From assembly GCF_010882175.1 (NCBI RefSeq), contig NZ_WKLH01000002.1, positions 620,001-684,000 on the forward strand: a DNA stretch of 64,000 nucleotides. The letters are read 5' to 3'. Position numbers and translations under genes: made by a program. Source of the DNA: Mangrovibacterium lignilyticum. Its GTDB lineage: Bacteria > Bacteroidota > Bacteroidia > Bacteroidales > Prolixibacteraceae. Numbering within the stretch: position 1 is the first letter of the stretch; each line of letters starts with the position of its first letter. The notes beneath the pieces are model-generated. The model worked only from the letters and a program-made list of their open reading frames with translations, ran no database searches and was not told the origin of the DNA. Positions 35,867 through 45,900 of the stretch are shown here, piece by piece.

Positions 35867-35882
35867 ATGTAAACGATTACAT
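35867..35882. promoter_or_regulatory. Palindromic operator copy 4 (Ig-like lipoprotein)
   Basis: ATGTAAACGATTACAT, one mismatch from the shared palindrome, about 180 bases before the lipoprotein start. Confidence 0.68.
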
Positions 35883-36072
35883 TTAATGTTTTGAAAAATG
35901 TTTGGCAACATAGCAGCCACACGATAGCGCCGAATTTCAGCTTTCACCCTCTTGGTAAAATATAAAAATCAGCTTTTAATAAACCAAATGGGCTCTAATA
36001 CACATTTACAAATACCAGTCTAAATACGCTAAACAACAGTTATTAAACAAGATACATCACATTAAGCTTTTA

Positions 36073-36088
36073 TTGTAAACGTTTGCAT
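36073..36088. promoter_or_regulatory. Palindromic operator copy 5
   Basis: TTGTAAACGTTTGCAT, two mismatches from the shared palindrome, about 390 bases upstream of the Ig-like lipoprotein gene. Confidence 0.6.
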
Positions 36089-36395
36089 AACAGTTCTTGC
36101 AGTATGGTAAGCTTCTCGGGGAGACTTCGCTGGAGACCGTCGGGCGGGCAATGTTCCTTACAGCGAACTAATGTTTTATTGTGAGTCAGTTCGATGTCCA
36201 TTTCAACCTGCATTTGTGCTTTGAGCTGCTGCAGCATTCTATGTTATAGCTGCCATGCTTTAATGTATGTTGGTAAACGACCATTGCTGCAGTGCAGTTT
36301 TTTGCAAGAAAACAATCCACAGTTATTTGAACGCCCTCAACACCCCTCAAACAATTGACACAGTTAATCTTCACACAAAATCTGAGACACTATCG

Positions 36396-36626
36396 AGAAA
36401 TCATGATTTATTCCAGAGAAATCATGATTTATTCCAAGAAAATCATGATTTATTCCAAGAAAATCATGATTTGTTCCAGAGAAATCATGATTTATTCCAA
36501 GAAAATCATGATTTATTCCAAAGAAATCATGATTTGTTCCAAGAAAATCATGATTTATTCCAGAGAAATCATGATTTATTCCACAGGAATCATGATTTGT
36601 TCCAGGAAAATCATGATTCTTTCCCG
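36396..36626 (+). repeat. 21-bp tandem repeat array, 11 copies
   Basis: The core TCATGA recurs every 21 bases exactly, from 36401 to 36611 (11 copies). The unit is close to AGAAATCATGATTTATTCC plus two bases, with small differences (TTTATT or TTTGTT, AGAG or AAGA). Each copy centres on the palindrome AAATCATGATTT. A plus-strand frame (36267-36668) reads it as heptads NHDLFQE/NHDLFQR; since 21 is a multiple of 3, other frames also stay open. I therefore do not call a gene. It may be a minisatellite or a row of protein-binding or hairpin sites. Confidence 0.9.
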
Positions 36627-36756
36627 GAAAACATTATCCCCAACGGTGCTAAAAAGGTTACCGGGTAGTTTCTGGACGTTGAAACTGGACGGGCACAATG
36701 CCAGCAGCCCCTTCCCTTTTTCTTTTTAAACAGATCTTTTGGAGGAGTTTCGACAC

Positions 36757-36795
36757 AAAAAGAGGGAAGCAGTTTTTCTCTGCATCCCTCTTTTT
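36757..36795 (-). terminator. Terminator of the ten-gene enzyme operon
   Basis: Arms AAAAAGAGGGAAGCAG (36757-36772) and CTGCATCCCTCTTTTT (36780-36795) pair with one A-A mismatch around a 7-base loop. It lies 29 bases past the stop of the transporter gene. A-rich and T-rich flanks would allow function on both strands. Confidence 0.85.
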
Positions 36796-36824
36796 ATCGC
36801 TTGCGTTATTTCAATAAAATAGAC

Positions 36825-38408
36825 TTAATGCCCGTTAAAGAGTATATAAAGTCCAACCATGACAACAACCAAGGCGATCCACAGGCCGACAACCCCTTTT
36901 GAAGGCTTCGACAATTTCCCGTAGTCCAATTCGTTAACGGTATTGCTTGTTTTATCGAGCAATGAAATAACGACAATCAATACCGAGAGAACCACAAATA
37001 AAATAAAAGAAAGCAACAGGAAATGAGGCCAAAAGTCATATTGTTCTTTCGGGAAAATCCACAGGTAAAACACTCCGGTTCCAATACTTAAGATCGTTCC
37101 TACAGACAAAATAAAGTTGGCAGCTCTGCGCGTTGTTTGTTTCCAAAGCACTCCGGACAAAAAGACAACAGCCATTGGTGGCGCAATGAAACCCAAAATT
37201 GCCTGGAACACATCGAACAGGTTCAGGCCTTTAATCGAGTCGATGCCCAATGCCATTAAAACAGCAATAGCGGCTCCCAAAACTGTTACCACCCGACCAA
37301 TCTGCACAATCTCTTTTTGCGTGGCTTTTGGGCGGAATCGCTTCACATAGATATCCATCGTAAAAACGGTACTGAGAGAGTTCAGTGCTGAATCGATGGT
37401 ACTCACCAAAGCTGCGATCAACACAGCCATGACCATCCCAATCATCCCGGAAGGCAGCAAACGAGTGACCATCGTCATATACGCTTCGTCCGGGTTCGAA
37501 AGATTTGGAAAAAGAACGAAACAAGTGATTCCCGGGATAATGAAAAGAGCAACATCCAGAATCTTTAACCAACCTGTAAAGTTAGCACCAAGCTGCCCCT
37601 GCTTCAAATTTTTGGCACCCAAAACCGATTGGACCATCGACTGGTCGGTACACCAAAACCAAACGCCCATTACCGGGTAGCCGAGTACGATAGCCAGCCA
37701 GGGATAATTGTCATTGTCCATCGGCAGCAATAAATTCCAGTAATTGCCTGGCGTGTGCTCGAAAACAGCCATCGGTCCTCCGGCTTTCACCAAACCGACA
37801 ACCGTCAAAAACAAGGAAACAGCTATCAGTAAAATCATCTGAAATACGTTGGTGTAAGCAATTGCTTTCAATCCACCGGCTATAGTGAAAAAGCCAGCGA
37901 TGCAGACCAGAATAATCACCGAAATCCATAGTGGGAAATTGAGGATTTGCCCAACAAGGATCCCCCCGGCAAAAAGCGTCAGCGCTAACCACGAAATCAG
38001 TATGGTCACCAATGTGTACCATGCCAAAATACTTCGTGTCGACTGTCCAAAACGTTTCCCCATAAATTCAGGTAATGTTTGAACATTCGCCCCCAGGTAA
38101 CGGGGAGCAAAAACCAGCGACAACAGCAAAATAAAAACAAAGGCATACCAGCCAAAGTTTCCGGCAACAATACCGGTTGTATAACCGATGCTGGCCGAAG
38201 CAATCAACATCGAAGGTCCAACATTGGTACCCCACATCGTCAGCCCGATGCTGGACCATCCTAAGGTTTTGCCTGCCAAAAACAGATTTTCATCTTCGTC
38301 GTGTCCTTTCACAAAACTGACCCAATAGCCAATTCCGATCAGAACAATAAGGTACAGCGCAACGACAATAAAATCGATTGGCTGCAAAAAACTATTGATA
38401 CTCTCCAT
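36825..38408 (-). CDS. Sodium:solute symporter (SSS family)
   Basis: A 527-residue inner-membrane transporter with about 14 hydrophobic segments, of the SGLT/SSS type that takes up sugars, sugar acids or other small solutes with sodium. Family features include FLAGKTLGWSSIGLTMWGTNVG near the N-terminus, GGLKAIAYTNVFQM centrally, and LVSTIDSALNSLSTVFTMDIY in the core. It is the last gene of the operon beginning at 57553. It likely imports the monosaccharide released by the upstream GH2, GH95, GH31 and glucuronidase-like enzymes. The substrate is not predictable from sequence alone. Confidence 0.92.
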   Translation of the reverse strand: MESINSFLQPIDFIVVALYLIVLIGIGYWVSFVKGHDEDENLFLAGKTLGWSSIGLTMWGTNVGPSMLIASASIGYTTGIVAGNFGWYAFVFILLLSLVFAPRYLGANVQTLPEFMGKRFGQSTRSILAWYTLVTILISWLALTLFAGGILVGQILNFPLWISVIILVCIAGFFTIAGGLKAIAYTNVFQMILLIAVSLFLTVVGLVKAGGPMAVFEHTPGNYWNLLLPMDNDNYPWLAIVLGYPVMGVWFWCTDQSMVQSVLGAKNLKQGQLGANFTGWLKILDVALFIIPGITCFVLFPNLSNPDEAYMTMVTRLLPSGMIGMVMAVLIAALVSTIDSALNSLSTVFTMDIYVKRFRPKATQKEIVQIGRVVTVLGAAIAVLMALGIDSIKGLNLFDVFQAILGFIAPPMAVVFLSGVLWKQTTRRAANFILSVGTILSIGTGVFYLWIFPKEQYDFWPHFLLLSFILFVVLSVLIVVISLLDKTSNTVNELDYGKLSKPSKGVVGLWIALVVVMVGLYILFNGH

Positions 38409-38452
38409 GTTGTTTGTTTAGGTATGATTTCGTTTAATTTGGTTTATTTATT

Positions 38453-39514
38453 TCATAATGGAATATCTTCGAGAAGCGACTTCACCTTGACAGGCACCCC
38501 TGTTTTTAGTGATTCTTCCATTGCTTTCATCACAGCGATGGTACCAATTCCCTCCTTTAAATCGGGATAAGCCGTCACTCCTTTTTCCAGACAATCGGCA
38601 AAATATTCGAGGTAATTTTGGTATTCTCCGGCATGATGCGACTTGCCTTCAAAACGGAAATAGTGCTTTAGTTTATGGTCGAAGGTGATCAGCTTTTCTT
38701 CCCCTGTTTTATCAGTAATTGCATAGCGTAAATCCATGTAATCGCCCTGACTGCATCCTTCGCTTCCACGCAAAATACAGGTCATTTCGCTGTCGCGTTG
38801 TTGTGGTTGAATCGGGCAGGTGTAAGTACCGCTAACACTGGCAATTCGGCCATCAGTGGCTTTCAAAATAAAGTGCATCGTATCTTCATTCTTCAGCCCT
38901 CCGGCTTTTCCGTTTGGGCTGAGCATTCCATAGCCCATCACTTCTTCAATATTGGGCAAGTACCAACGCACCAAATCCACTGGGTGACTTAATCCGCCAT
39001 ACAACCACTTGAAGCTATCCTGTAACGACCATCCCTTCCCTAAAAACCAGCGATGGTCTGCATTGTAGTTCGCTTCAATGGTTACCAGTTCACCAATTTC
39101 CCCGGCAACGTAATCCTGCCGTTGTCGTTTCATAGGCTCGAAAAAACGCGAACTTTGACCAACGAAGACCTTTTTCCCGGTTTCTTCAGAAATCTTTAGC
39201 AACTCGGCAGCATCGGCTAAATTATCCAGCAGGGGTTTGGTACACACCACATGTTTACCAGCCGTCAATGCCATCTTAATATGCGTGGCATGTAAATGAT
39301 CAGGCGTATAAATGCCAATGGCATCAATCTGCGGGTAGTCCAACATTTCCTGAAAATCAAGCGTGTAATTATGAAAGTCGAACTCTTTGCAGCGTTGCTG
39401 ACAAAGTGCTTCATTTCTGTCGCAAATAGTTTTCAACTCCCATTTCTCACTTTTCAAGGCAGCTGACATCGTGCTTCTGCCTTCCCCCAATCCCAAAATT
39501 CCTAGTCGAAGCAT
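38453..39514 (-). CDS. Gfo/Idh/MocA-family oxidoreductase
   Basis: A 353-residue NAD(P)-dependent oxidoreductase. The N-terminal Rossmann motif is LGILGLGEGRST, the conserved EKP is VCTKPLLDN (Lys kept, Glu changed to Thr), and the C-terminal half has the family's beta-sheet substrate domain (GGLSHPVDLVRWYLPNIEEV, with the conserved His in SHPVD). No secretion signal, so it acts in the cytoplasm on a sugar or sugar acid imported by the neighbouring transporter. It lies between the UroD-like gene and the SSS transporter with 40-44-base gaps. Confidence 0.9.
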   Translation of the reverse strand: MLRLGILGLGEGRSTMSAALKSEKWELKTICDRNEALCQQRCKEFDFHNYTLDFQEMLDYPQIDAIGIYTPDHLHATHIKMALTAGKHVVCTKPLLDNLADAAELLKISEETGKKVFVGQSSRFFEPMKRQRQDYVAGEIGELVTIEANYNADHRWFLGKGWSLQDSFKWLYGGLSHPVDLVRWYLPNIEEVMGYGMLSPNGKAGGLKNEDTMHFILKATDGRIASVSGTYTCPIQPQQRDSEMTCILRGSEGCSQGDYMDLRYAITDKTGEEKLITFDHKLKHYFRFEGKSHHAGEYQNYLEYFADCLEKGVTAYPDLKEGIGTIAVMKAMEESLKTGVPVKVKSLLEDIPL

Positions 39515-39554
39515 ATTCTACAGTTTTAAGTTAAAAGTTTACAGTTTTGAGTTA

Positions 39555-40619
39555 CTATCGATATTTTTCAATGATTTTCATGGCCGCTTCAATGTCTTTC
39601 TCGTTTTTAAAGTCAACATTGATATGCATTCCCTGGTTACCGACATTGTCCAACAGCGGCTCCAGTTCATCCAGTGTTACCCAGTTGGCCATGATCGATT
39701 TCCCACCAGCCAGAATCTTCTTATACAGGTCAAACCAGCAGGGATCGCCGCCTTGTGGCTCACCAACCCCGGGGGTCCACTGGATGGCATTCAGCTCCGG
39801 AATATCAAGCAGCATATCCAGGTGGCGCTGTGCTCCCACTCCATCCAAATGATAAAGGGTGTAGTCGATTTTCTCGCATTGCTCCTTGATAAATGGAAAG
39901 ACAAAGCGCTGGTAATCCTCTTCCGAGATCATGATGGAAATATCAGACTGGACTTTGGCAACCTTGCCCGGTGCCCAAAGCGAGAAATAGCAAAAGGCAC
40001 TTTCATCGCCCTCGCGGATGATATCGTAAATCCGGTTGAACACCTCGAAATACACCTTATTGATCTGAGCTAGTTGTTGCTCCAATTCATCCGGCTGCAT
40101 CATCATATCCATCAACACCTCCTGCGTGCCGCGAATACTGGCCAGCACATCCAGCCCTTCAACCAGGTCGGGACAGCCGACATAGTATTTGCCCTGTGCA
40201 TTGGCTTTACTAGCTTTCAACAGATCGACATGCAGTTTCCACATCGGGTGATTCTCATCAAACTCCAGTTTCATTTCTGTTCCGGCTTTATGGCGGATCC
40301 AGATGGTATCTTCTCCGCCATCCAGTTCTGCTCCCATCAACGCGGCCAGCGAGCCGGGGCCCAAGTGCGTATTGGCAATCGGTGGAATGTCGGCTAAAAA
40401 GGAGCTGCGAGACAGCAAGTAGTGCAAATTGTCGGCCCGCCATTTGGGGTCGAACCAGTATTGTTGCAGATTTTGAGGTGCTGCAGGTTGTGCAATATTC
40501 TCGTAAGGTGTAACACCTTCCTGCAGGTGTTCCCACATACTCAGCACAATGCCTTTACCATTCCACCAATCAGTATAATGTTTCTTGGATTCCTCCCAAT
40601 TTTTTTTCCAGGTATTCAT
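39555..40619 (-). CDS. UroD/MtaA-fold protein (methyltransferase-like)
   Basis: A 354-residue cytoplasmic protein of the uroporphyrinogen-decarboxylase fold, a distant relative of corrinoid methyltransferases. At the position of the MtaA zinc HxC it has HLD (YHLDGVGAQRHL), so zinc-thiolate chemistry as in MtaA is doubtful. Other segments are GPGSLAALMGAELD, WAPGKVAKVQSDISIMISEEDYQRFV and WTPGVGEPQGGDPCW. Relatives sit in Bacteroidota sugar loci, sometimes labelled trimethylamine corrinoid protein, without proven activity. It is the eighth gene of a glycosidase operon, 24 bases after GH31, and the second UroD-fold protein of the window. A role with O-methylated sugars is possible but unproven. 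Confidence 0.75.
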   Translation of the reverse strand: MNTWKKNWEESKKHYTDWWNGKGIVLSMWEHLQEGVTPYENIAQPAAPQNLQQYWFDPKWRADNLHYLLSRSSFLADIPPIANTHLGPGSLAALMGAELDGGEDTIWIRHKAGTEMKLEFDENHPMWKLHVDLLKASKANAQGKYYVGCPDLVEGLDVLASIRGTQEVLMDMMMQPDELEQQLAQINKVYFEVFNRIYDIIREGDESAFCYFSLWAPGKVAKVQSDISIMISEEDYQRFVFPFIKEQCEKIDYTLYHLDGVGAQRHLDMLLDIPELNAIQWTPGVGEPQGGDPCWFDLYKKILAGGKSIMANWVTLDELEPLLDNVGNQGMHINVDFKNEKDIEAAMKIIEKYR

Positions 40620-40643
40620 GTTTCAGTTAGTTTTGGTTTAACG

Positions 40644-42917
40644 TTATTTTTGGACTTTGAGCAGGTTGGCAAGGATACTGTTGCCCAGGCCGCTGTAAGT
40701 TTGATCGAATACAAGCTTTTCAGTTCTGGCAAAATCCATTTCATCGGTATTGCTGACCGGTTCCGGGTAAACAGTGATCTTTGCACCGGCTTTCACCCAC
40801 ACAGGCATTTCATCCAGCGGGCAGTCGAAATTCTTCAGCCATTTGCCGCCGGTTAATTGCCCCCCAGAGAACAAATTTACCCACTCGCCTTCCGGTAAAT
40901 ACACGTCGCGTTTATTGGCACTGTTCATCACCGGGGCAACCATCATATCATCACCGAAATAATACTGGTCGTCGATGTGCCAGCACATTTTATCATTGGC
41001 ATGATGGAAGATCAAGGCCCGCAACACCGGGTAACCGGTTTGCGTTGTTTTGTCACTTTGCTCCACTAAATAAGGCAGAATTGCATAGCGTAATTTCAAC
41101 CATTTCCGAACGATTCCGGCAATAGCAGGATATTCATAGGGCTCGCGCTTGGAGGTTCCATGATAACGCAGGTGCGATGAAAACACACCGAACTGGGTCC
41201 AGCGCACATACAGATCATCAGGCACCACCGAGTTCATAAAATCGGGGACGCTGTGAAAGCCCGGCACATCGTGGCTCCAGAAACCAAAGCCGGACAAACC
41301 GATGTGTAATCCTCCTTTTAGCGATCCGGCCAGTCCATCCCAGGAACAGGCTGAGTCGCCTCCCCAGTGCAGCGGGTAACGCTGGCAACCAGCCCAGCCG
41401 GCCCTCGCCCAAACAATACCGTCACCGGTTATTTCTTTGGTCACCTCGTAAGCTGCCTTTTGATAAAGCAAACCATATAAGTTGTTGAGTTTTTCAGGCT
41501 CCATACCGTGGTATTTAGCCTGCATATGTATGTCTTCACCAAAATCGGTTTTGATACACAACACGCCCATATCGAGCAGTTCCTTCAGCAATCCCTTGTA
41601 CCATTCTACAGCCTTGGGATAAGTAAAATCGATGGTGCCTGCGTAGTCCAATGCACTAAAGTTAGACCCGCCTTGCTTTTCGCTTTGCTCAAGAATACAC
41701 ATGTACTTGTTCTGCAATGCTTCTTCACATTGCTCAGCCTCCCGGGCAATATAAGGCATTTGCCACAAGCTCACCTTGTAGCCGTCCTCCCGCAAGTTTT
41801 TAATAAACCGCTTTGGATCGGGAAAACGCTCCGGGTTGAATTTCCATTCACAAAGCCAATCCGTGCGAAACCAGCCGGTATCTAAATGAATCACATCACA
41901 AGGAAAATCTTCGGCACGCAAACGACGGCAAATCTCATTCACCTCTTCCTCTGAAAAATATGTCATACGGCTCATCCAGGTACCAAAACTCCACAAGGGA
42001 AGCTTGGTTGGAAAACCTGTCAGGCAGCGATAGTTATATAAAATTTCTTCAGGTGTGTCGCCACCTAAAAAGAACAGATCCAATACCGGTTCTTCACTCA
42101 TCAGCTGCACTGAGCGACTGGAATGGTCGGCGATGGAAAACTTCGAATAAGCTGATGTATGCATGAAAACACCATACTTCCGACTCGACAACAGGAAAGG
42201 CACATTTTTATACGTTCGGCGATTATTCACGCCCTGCCCGTCCTGATTTTTCAACTGGAATGTTTGTCCGGCCAGGTCCATTTTGGTAAAACGTTCACCG
42301 GTTCCTGCAAAACATTCGTCAGCCTCGCAATGAAACGACAATGTTGTACATCGTGTTTCCCCTTCCTTCTCAACATAGGCCAATGCAAATGCATCGTGGC
42401 GGGCAGGAAAAAACTGGTCGTAGGCACTTATCCGAATTTCCTTTTCTGCATCGGGATATAACACCAACTCCAAACCTTTGGAAGCTGCCGGTAACAAATC
42501 GCTCCAATAGTCCAGTTGAAACGCTTTGCGGTTGATCGATGCTTTTAATTGGCCATCGGCTGTTTGTATTTTCCAGCAATCAGTATCTTCAATAACTTTT
42601 AAAGTTTTTTGCTGAACATCAGTATGAAAGTGCAGGATCTCGGAACCTGGCAATTCAGCATTCTCAAAGCCAAATGCCACCCGTAAAATTTTATCGCCAT
42701 ATGCCCGAATACGAAGTTTCGCCATTTGTACAGGACAGTCAGTGTCGGGCTCCAAGTCGTTTTGTGCTTTTTGGCGCTGAAAGGGTATTTCTATCACCGC
42801 ATCGCCTTGTTCCTCCCGAACAGCGAGCGGTTCTCCACATTTCCAAAGGAACTCGTCCCCCTTGAAGGCAGGGTCGAAATCCAGGAAATCGATTAGTTGA
42901 TAATTGGTTCGTTTCAT
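40644..42917 (-). CDS. GH31 alpha-xylosidase/alpha-glucosidase-type enzyme
   Basis: A 757-residue GH31 enzyme. The N-terminal beta-sandwich (~1-290) leads into a TIM barrel with the nucleophile Asp458 in CIKTDFGED and the acid/base Asp521 in HWGGDSACSW. WARAGWAG and GFGFWSHDVPGF are typical of the YicI-type alpha-xylosidase subgroup. No signal peptide, so it is cytoplasmic, or exported without one. It should remove alpha-linked xylose or a related sugar from imported oligosaccharides. It is placed between GH2 and the UroD-like gene with 24-27-base gaps. Confidence 0.9.
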   Translation of the reverse strand: MKRTNYQLIDFLDFDPAFKGDEFLWKCGEPLAVREEQGDAVIEIPFQRQKAQNDLEPDTDCPVQMAKLRIRAYGDKILRVAFGFENAELPGSEILHFHTDVQQKTLKVIEDTDCWKIQTADGQLKASINRKAFQLDYWSDLLPAASKGLELVLYPDAEKEIRISAYDQFFPARHDAFALAYVEKEGETRCTTLSFHCEADECFAGTGERFTKMDLAGQTFQLKNQDGQGVNNRRTYKNVPFLLSSRKYGVFMHTSAYSKFSIADHSSRSVQLMSEEPVLDLFFLGGDTPEEILYNYRCLTGFPTKLPLWSFGTWMSRMTYFSEEEVNEICRRLRAEDFPCDVIHLDTGWFRTDWLCEWKFNPERFPDPKRFIKNLREDGYKVSLWQMPYIAREAEQCEEALQNKYMCILEQSEKQGGSNFSALDYAGTIDFTYPKAVEWYKGLLKELLDMGVLCIKTDFGEDIHMQAKYHGMEPEKLNNLYGLLYQKAAYEVTKEITGDGIVWARAGWAGCQRYPLHWGGDSACSWDGLAGSLKGGLHIGLSGFGFWSHDVPGFHSVPDFMNSVVPDDLYVRWTQFGVFSSHLRYHGTSKREPYEYPAIAGIVRKWLKLRYAILPYLVEQSDKTTQTGYPVLRALIFHHANDKMCWHIDDQYYFGDDMMVAPVMNSANKRDVYLPEGEWVNLFSGGQLTGGKWLKNFDCPLDEMPVWVKAGAKITVYPEPVSNTDEMDFARTEKLVFDQTYSGLGNSILANLLKVQK

Positions 42918-42944
42918 TAATTGGTTTTATTTAGGTCGAAAGGC

Positions 42945-45900
42945 TTACTGTACTTTTACAAAGCGGAACCACAGCGGCCCGTCTTTTTTCAATTTCAATT
43001 TCAATTTATAGGTTCCGGCATTGATGATCGTCCCGGTATCTGTCCGGAGACTTCGCCAGCGGTTTATGGCCGGAACGAATTCCAGATCCATCGAACTCAT
43101 TGGACGACCGTCTTTACTTTCAATCGACATTTCTACCGGAATATCTTCTTCGTAAGGGTTTGAAAAACGGAACTCCAACCCGTATTTCGAGGCCAGTCCA
43201 ACCTGGAAGGTAAAGATTGCTTCGTCACCAGCTTTCAACAGCTTTTGTGCCGGCTGCTCCAAATATTCCTCCAACACCGTATTGCCGTTTCCTTCAGCAT
43301 CAGTTGCCTGGTAGGTCACCGAAGGACGTAAATCACGGGCATCGTCCAGCGTACTAACCGGAACAGCAGCAACCAAAGCACAGGCAACAGATCCCTGGTT
43401 TGCATCAAGCGTCACGGGTTCTCCTGCCTTTATTCTTTTTTGGTACAATTGGTATTCAATTTCACCATTCCGGGTAATCTTCACACCTGTCTTAGGAGAT
43501 ATTCTAAATCCATCGGGGATTAAATTGGTATCAATTAAAGCGAGGTAAATATCAGCCTCGGCAGCAACCGAGAATTCGAGTTTTTCCGCATTTTCGACAT
43601 TTCCAGGTTTCAACCACTCAGTACCATAGAGCACTGGTGCTAATGACGAAAATAAACAAGTACCGGCGCCATCAATTGACTCACCTGTATTCAACCAATT
43701 TTCAGCGGTCCAGCTTTTGTTTTTTGTGCTAGGTTGAATGAGCGTTTTAGATGCCGGTGCAGCTTTTAACGTGTTGTCGACAGTTGAAATGGCAATAGCT
43801 GAAATCACAGCTTGCCCTGATTTTACGGTTGGAAACGACAGATCCAATTGGCCATCGGTTATCGAAACTGGAATTTTCTTTTTCAGCAAACGGTCGTGAC
43901 CTACTTCCTTCCAGATGTCGAGGTCTTTCAACACAACTTCACCGTTAACAGCCACATCAAATACCCGCCAATCTTCGCAAACAGCACCACCGCCGGTACC
44001 AAACCAAGGCTCTATGAAATACAGCTCCAGTTCGTAATCGCCATCTTCCAGCGGAAAATGATAACCCAGTTTATGTTGCCCGTAACGGAAGGTTTGCAGC
44101 AACGGCCACTCTTTCGTTCCCTGTATTGGATCGTAAGTTTGGCGTTGACTACCATAGAAAGCCGGTAAGCCGGGATAATCGTCCGTCCAGTTGCGCGATC
44201 CCCAGCTGTCACCGCCATCCCAGCGAACATCAGCCATCCAGGTATTTCCCGATTGGTCGGCATAGTCTGCTCCTCCGCAATTTACCCGATAGATGTAGTT
44301 GCGACCTTGACTCCCTTGTTCCGGTGCAATTTTACCAGCCAACAATTCAATATTTTTAGCCTCGGGAAGATGATGCAATACGATTACATCCTGCGCCACT
44401 TCTTTGCCATCAACATAGCCAACAGCCATTAGTACATCATTTTGAATGTCGACATCATTAAACACAAAGTGATGGCCTCGTCCCGGATTCTTTTGCTTTC
44501 CAAACGATATTTCACGAACGCCGTTAAACAATTCAACTTCGTCGCAGTTAGAGAATACCCGAATGCCGTTTTTCAGGCCAGGTTCCGTCCAGCGATCGGG
44601 CCATGTGTGCGATACAATGTAAACCATCGGCTCGGTCTCTTTGGGCGCATAATTTGCGCGAAACATGTAATATCCGTCGAGTGGTTCACCCCAGGCCGAA
44701 AGCAATCCTTTGTAGTTCACCGGACCGACGCGATCCAGCTCACGAAATCCTTCACCTCCCTGTGTGCGCCCGGGATTTTCATGCGAATTCAACAACCAGT
44801 GATACTGTCCACAAACACGATCTTTCACTTTTTCAGCCAGACGAATCTTTGTCTCCATCAGCAAATTGAAACGGTCTTCACTCCACGGACCATCCTGTTC
44901 AAAGTCCCCTTCGGTATGAAAATCAATACTTCTCCATGCTCCATATTCTCCGTTCAGCAATTGTTTCGAAAGCTCCTGGTCGTATTCAAACGGCTTTCCG
45001 CCGTAGGTTCCCGACCAGTTTTGAATGACATTCCAGTCGGTTCCTTCCCCTCCATTGCAAGTTGTTACCAATCGTTGTGAGCTGGTTGTTGGATCCAACT
45101 TGCGGATTAAGTCTGTACATTCCTCAGCAAATTCTTTTGGGAGAGTACTCTCGTTTTCAAGTCCCCATAGGATAACAGACGGACTGTTTCGGCGCTCGCG
45201 CACCCAGTCGGTCATCAGCTGCTTAAAATTCTTCTTAAAATCGGGATTATCGAACCAAATGTGTGCAGCCATCTGGGTCCACCACAAAATTCCCAGGCTA
45301 TCCCAATATTCCTGGTATCGGAAGTTATGCGGTTGGTGAGCATCTCGAAACGAGTTATAACCGGCGCCCACAATTTGTTGAACGCGGGCTTTAATTTGCT
45401 TATCGGTAAAAGCATGACTACGGCCCATAAGGTGTTCATACTCGGCAGTTCCGTTAATGTAAACCGGCTTTCCGTTCAGGTAAAAGCAGTTCGTTGCACC
45501 TTCGTGATTCACATCCCATTCTATCCATCGGATACCGTAGGGGGTGCCCAGTTTATCCAGCAATTCTTTGCCTTTGTAAACCGACGTTTCAACCGTATAC
45601 AAATACGGATTTTCGATCGACCAAAGAATTGGGTTTTCGATTGATGTGAGCTGCTGACTGATAGTGTCTGTAACTCCCGGTTTTGCGGTAATTTTTGAGA
45701 CAACTTCTTTTACAAGCTGGCCATCAACATCCAATAAGCGGCTGACAACTTTCAGCTTTTGTGGCTGTGAACCGTAGTTACGAAGCTCTGTTGTCAGGTT
45801 CAGTTCAGCTTCTTTTTCGCTGACATTATTGTCGTTCCAAATGTGCACACCAAAGGGTTCGATTCGAACTTTATCGGTTACAATCAAGTGAACAGGTCGA

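Larger units (their letters stand above)
35774..36395. other. Long gene-free stretch between the lipoprotein and the tandem repeat
   Basis: About 620 bases with no gene I can support. It holds two operator palindromes (35867-35882 and 36073-36088). From 36110 to 36330 base composition is less AT-rich and short frames exist on both strands, but none has a recognised product. It could be a gene remnant. Confidence 0.45.

Noticed and set aside
36110-36330. Insertion-sequence remnant in the long gap
   Set aside because: Composition differs slightly from the surroundings, but no inverted ends, target duplication or transposase fragment was found.
36396-36626. Possible CRISPR array
   Set aside because: Repeats are adjacent with no unique spacers, the unit is only 21 bases, and no cas genes are present.
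36267-36668. Plus-strand frame of 133 residues with NHDLFQE heptads
   Set aside because: The 21-bp tandem repeat keeps several frames open by itself; the flanking residues match no family, so the array is listed as a repeat, not a gene.
39471-40073. Plus-strand frame of 200 residues
   Set aside because: Antisense to the UroD-like gene and crosses an operon junction; no recognised features.
44442-45080. Plus-strand frame of 212 residues
   Set aside because: Antisense to the 1187-residue GH2 gene; no motif and no start context of its own.
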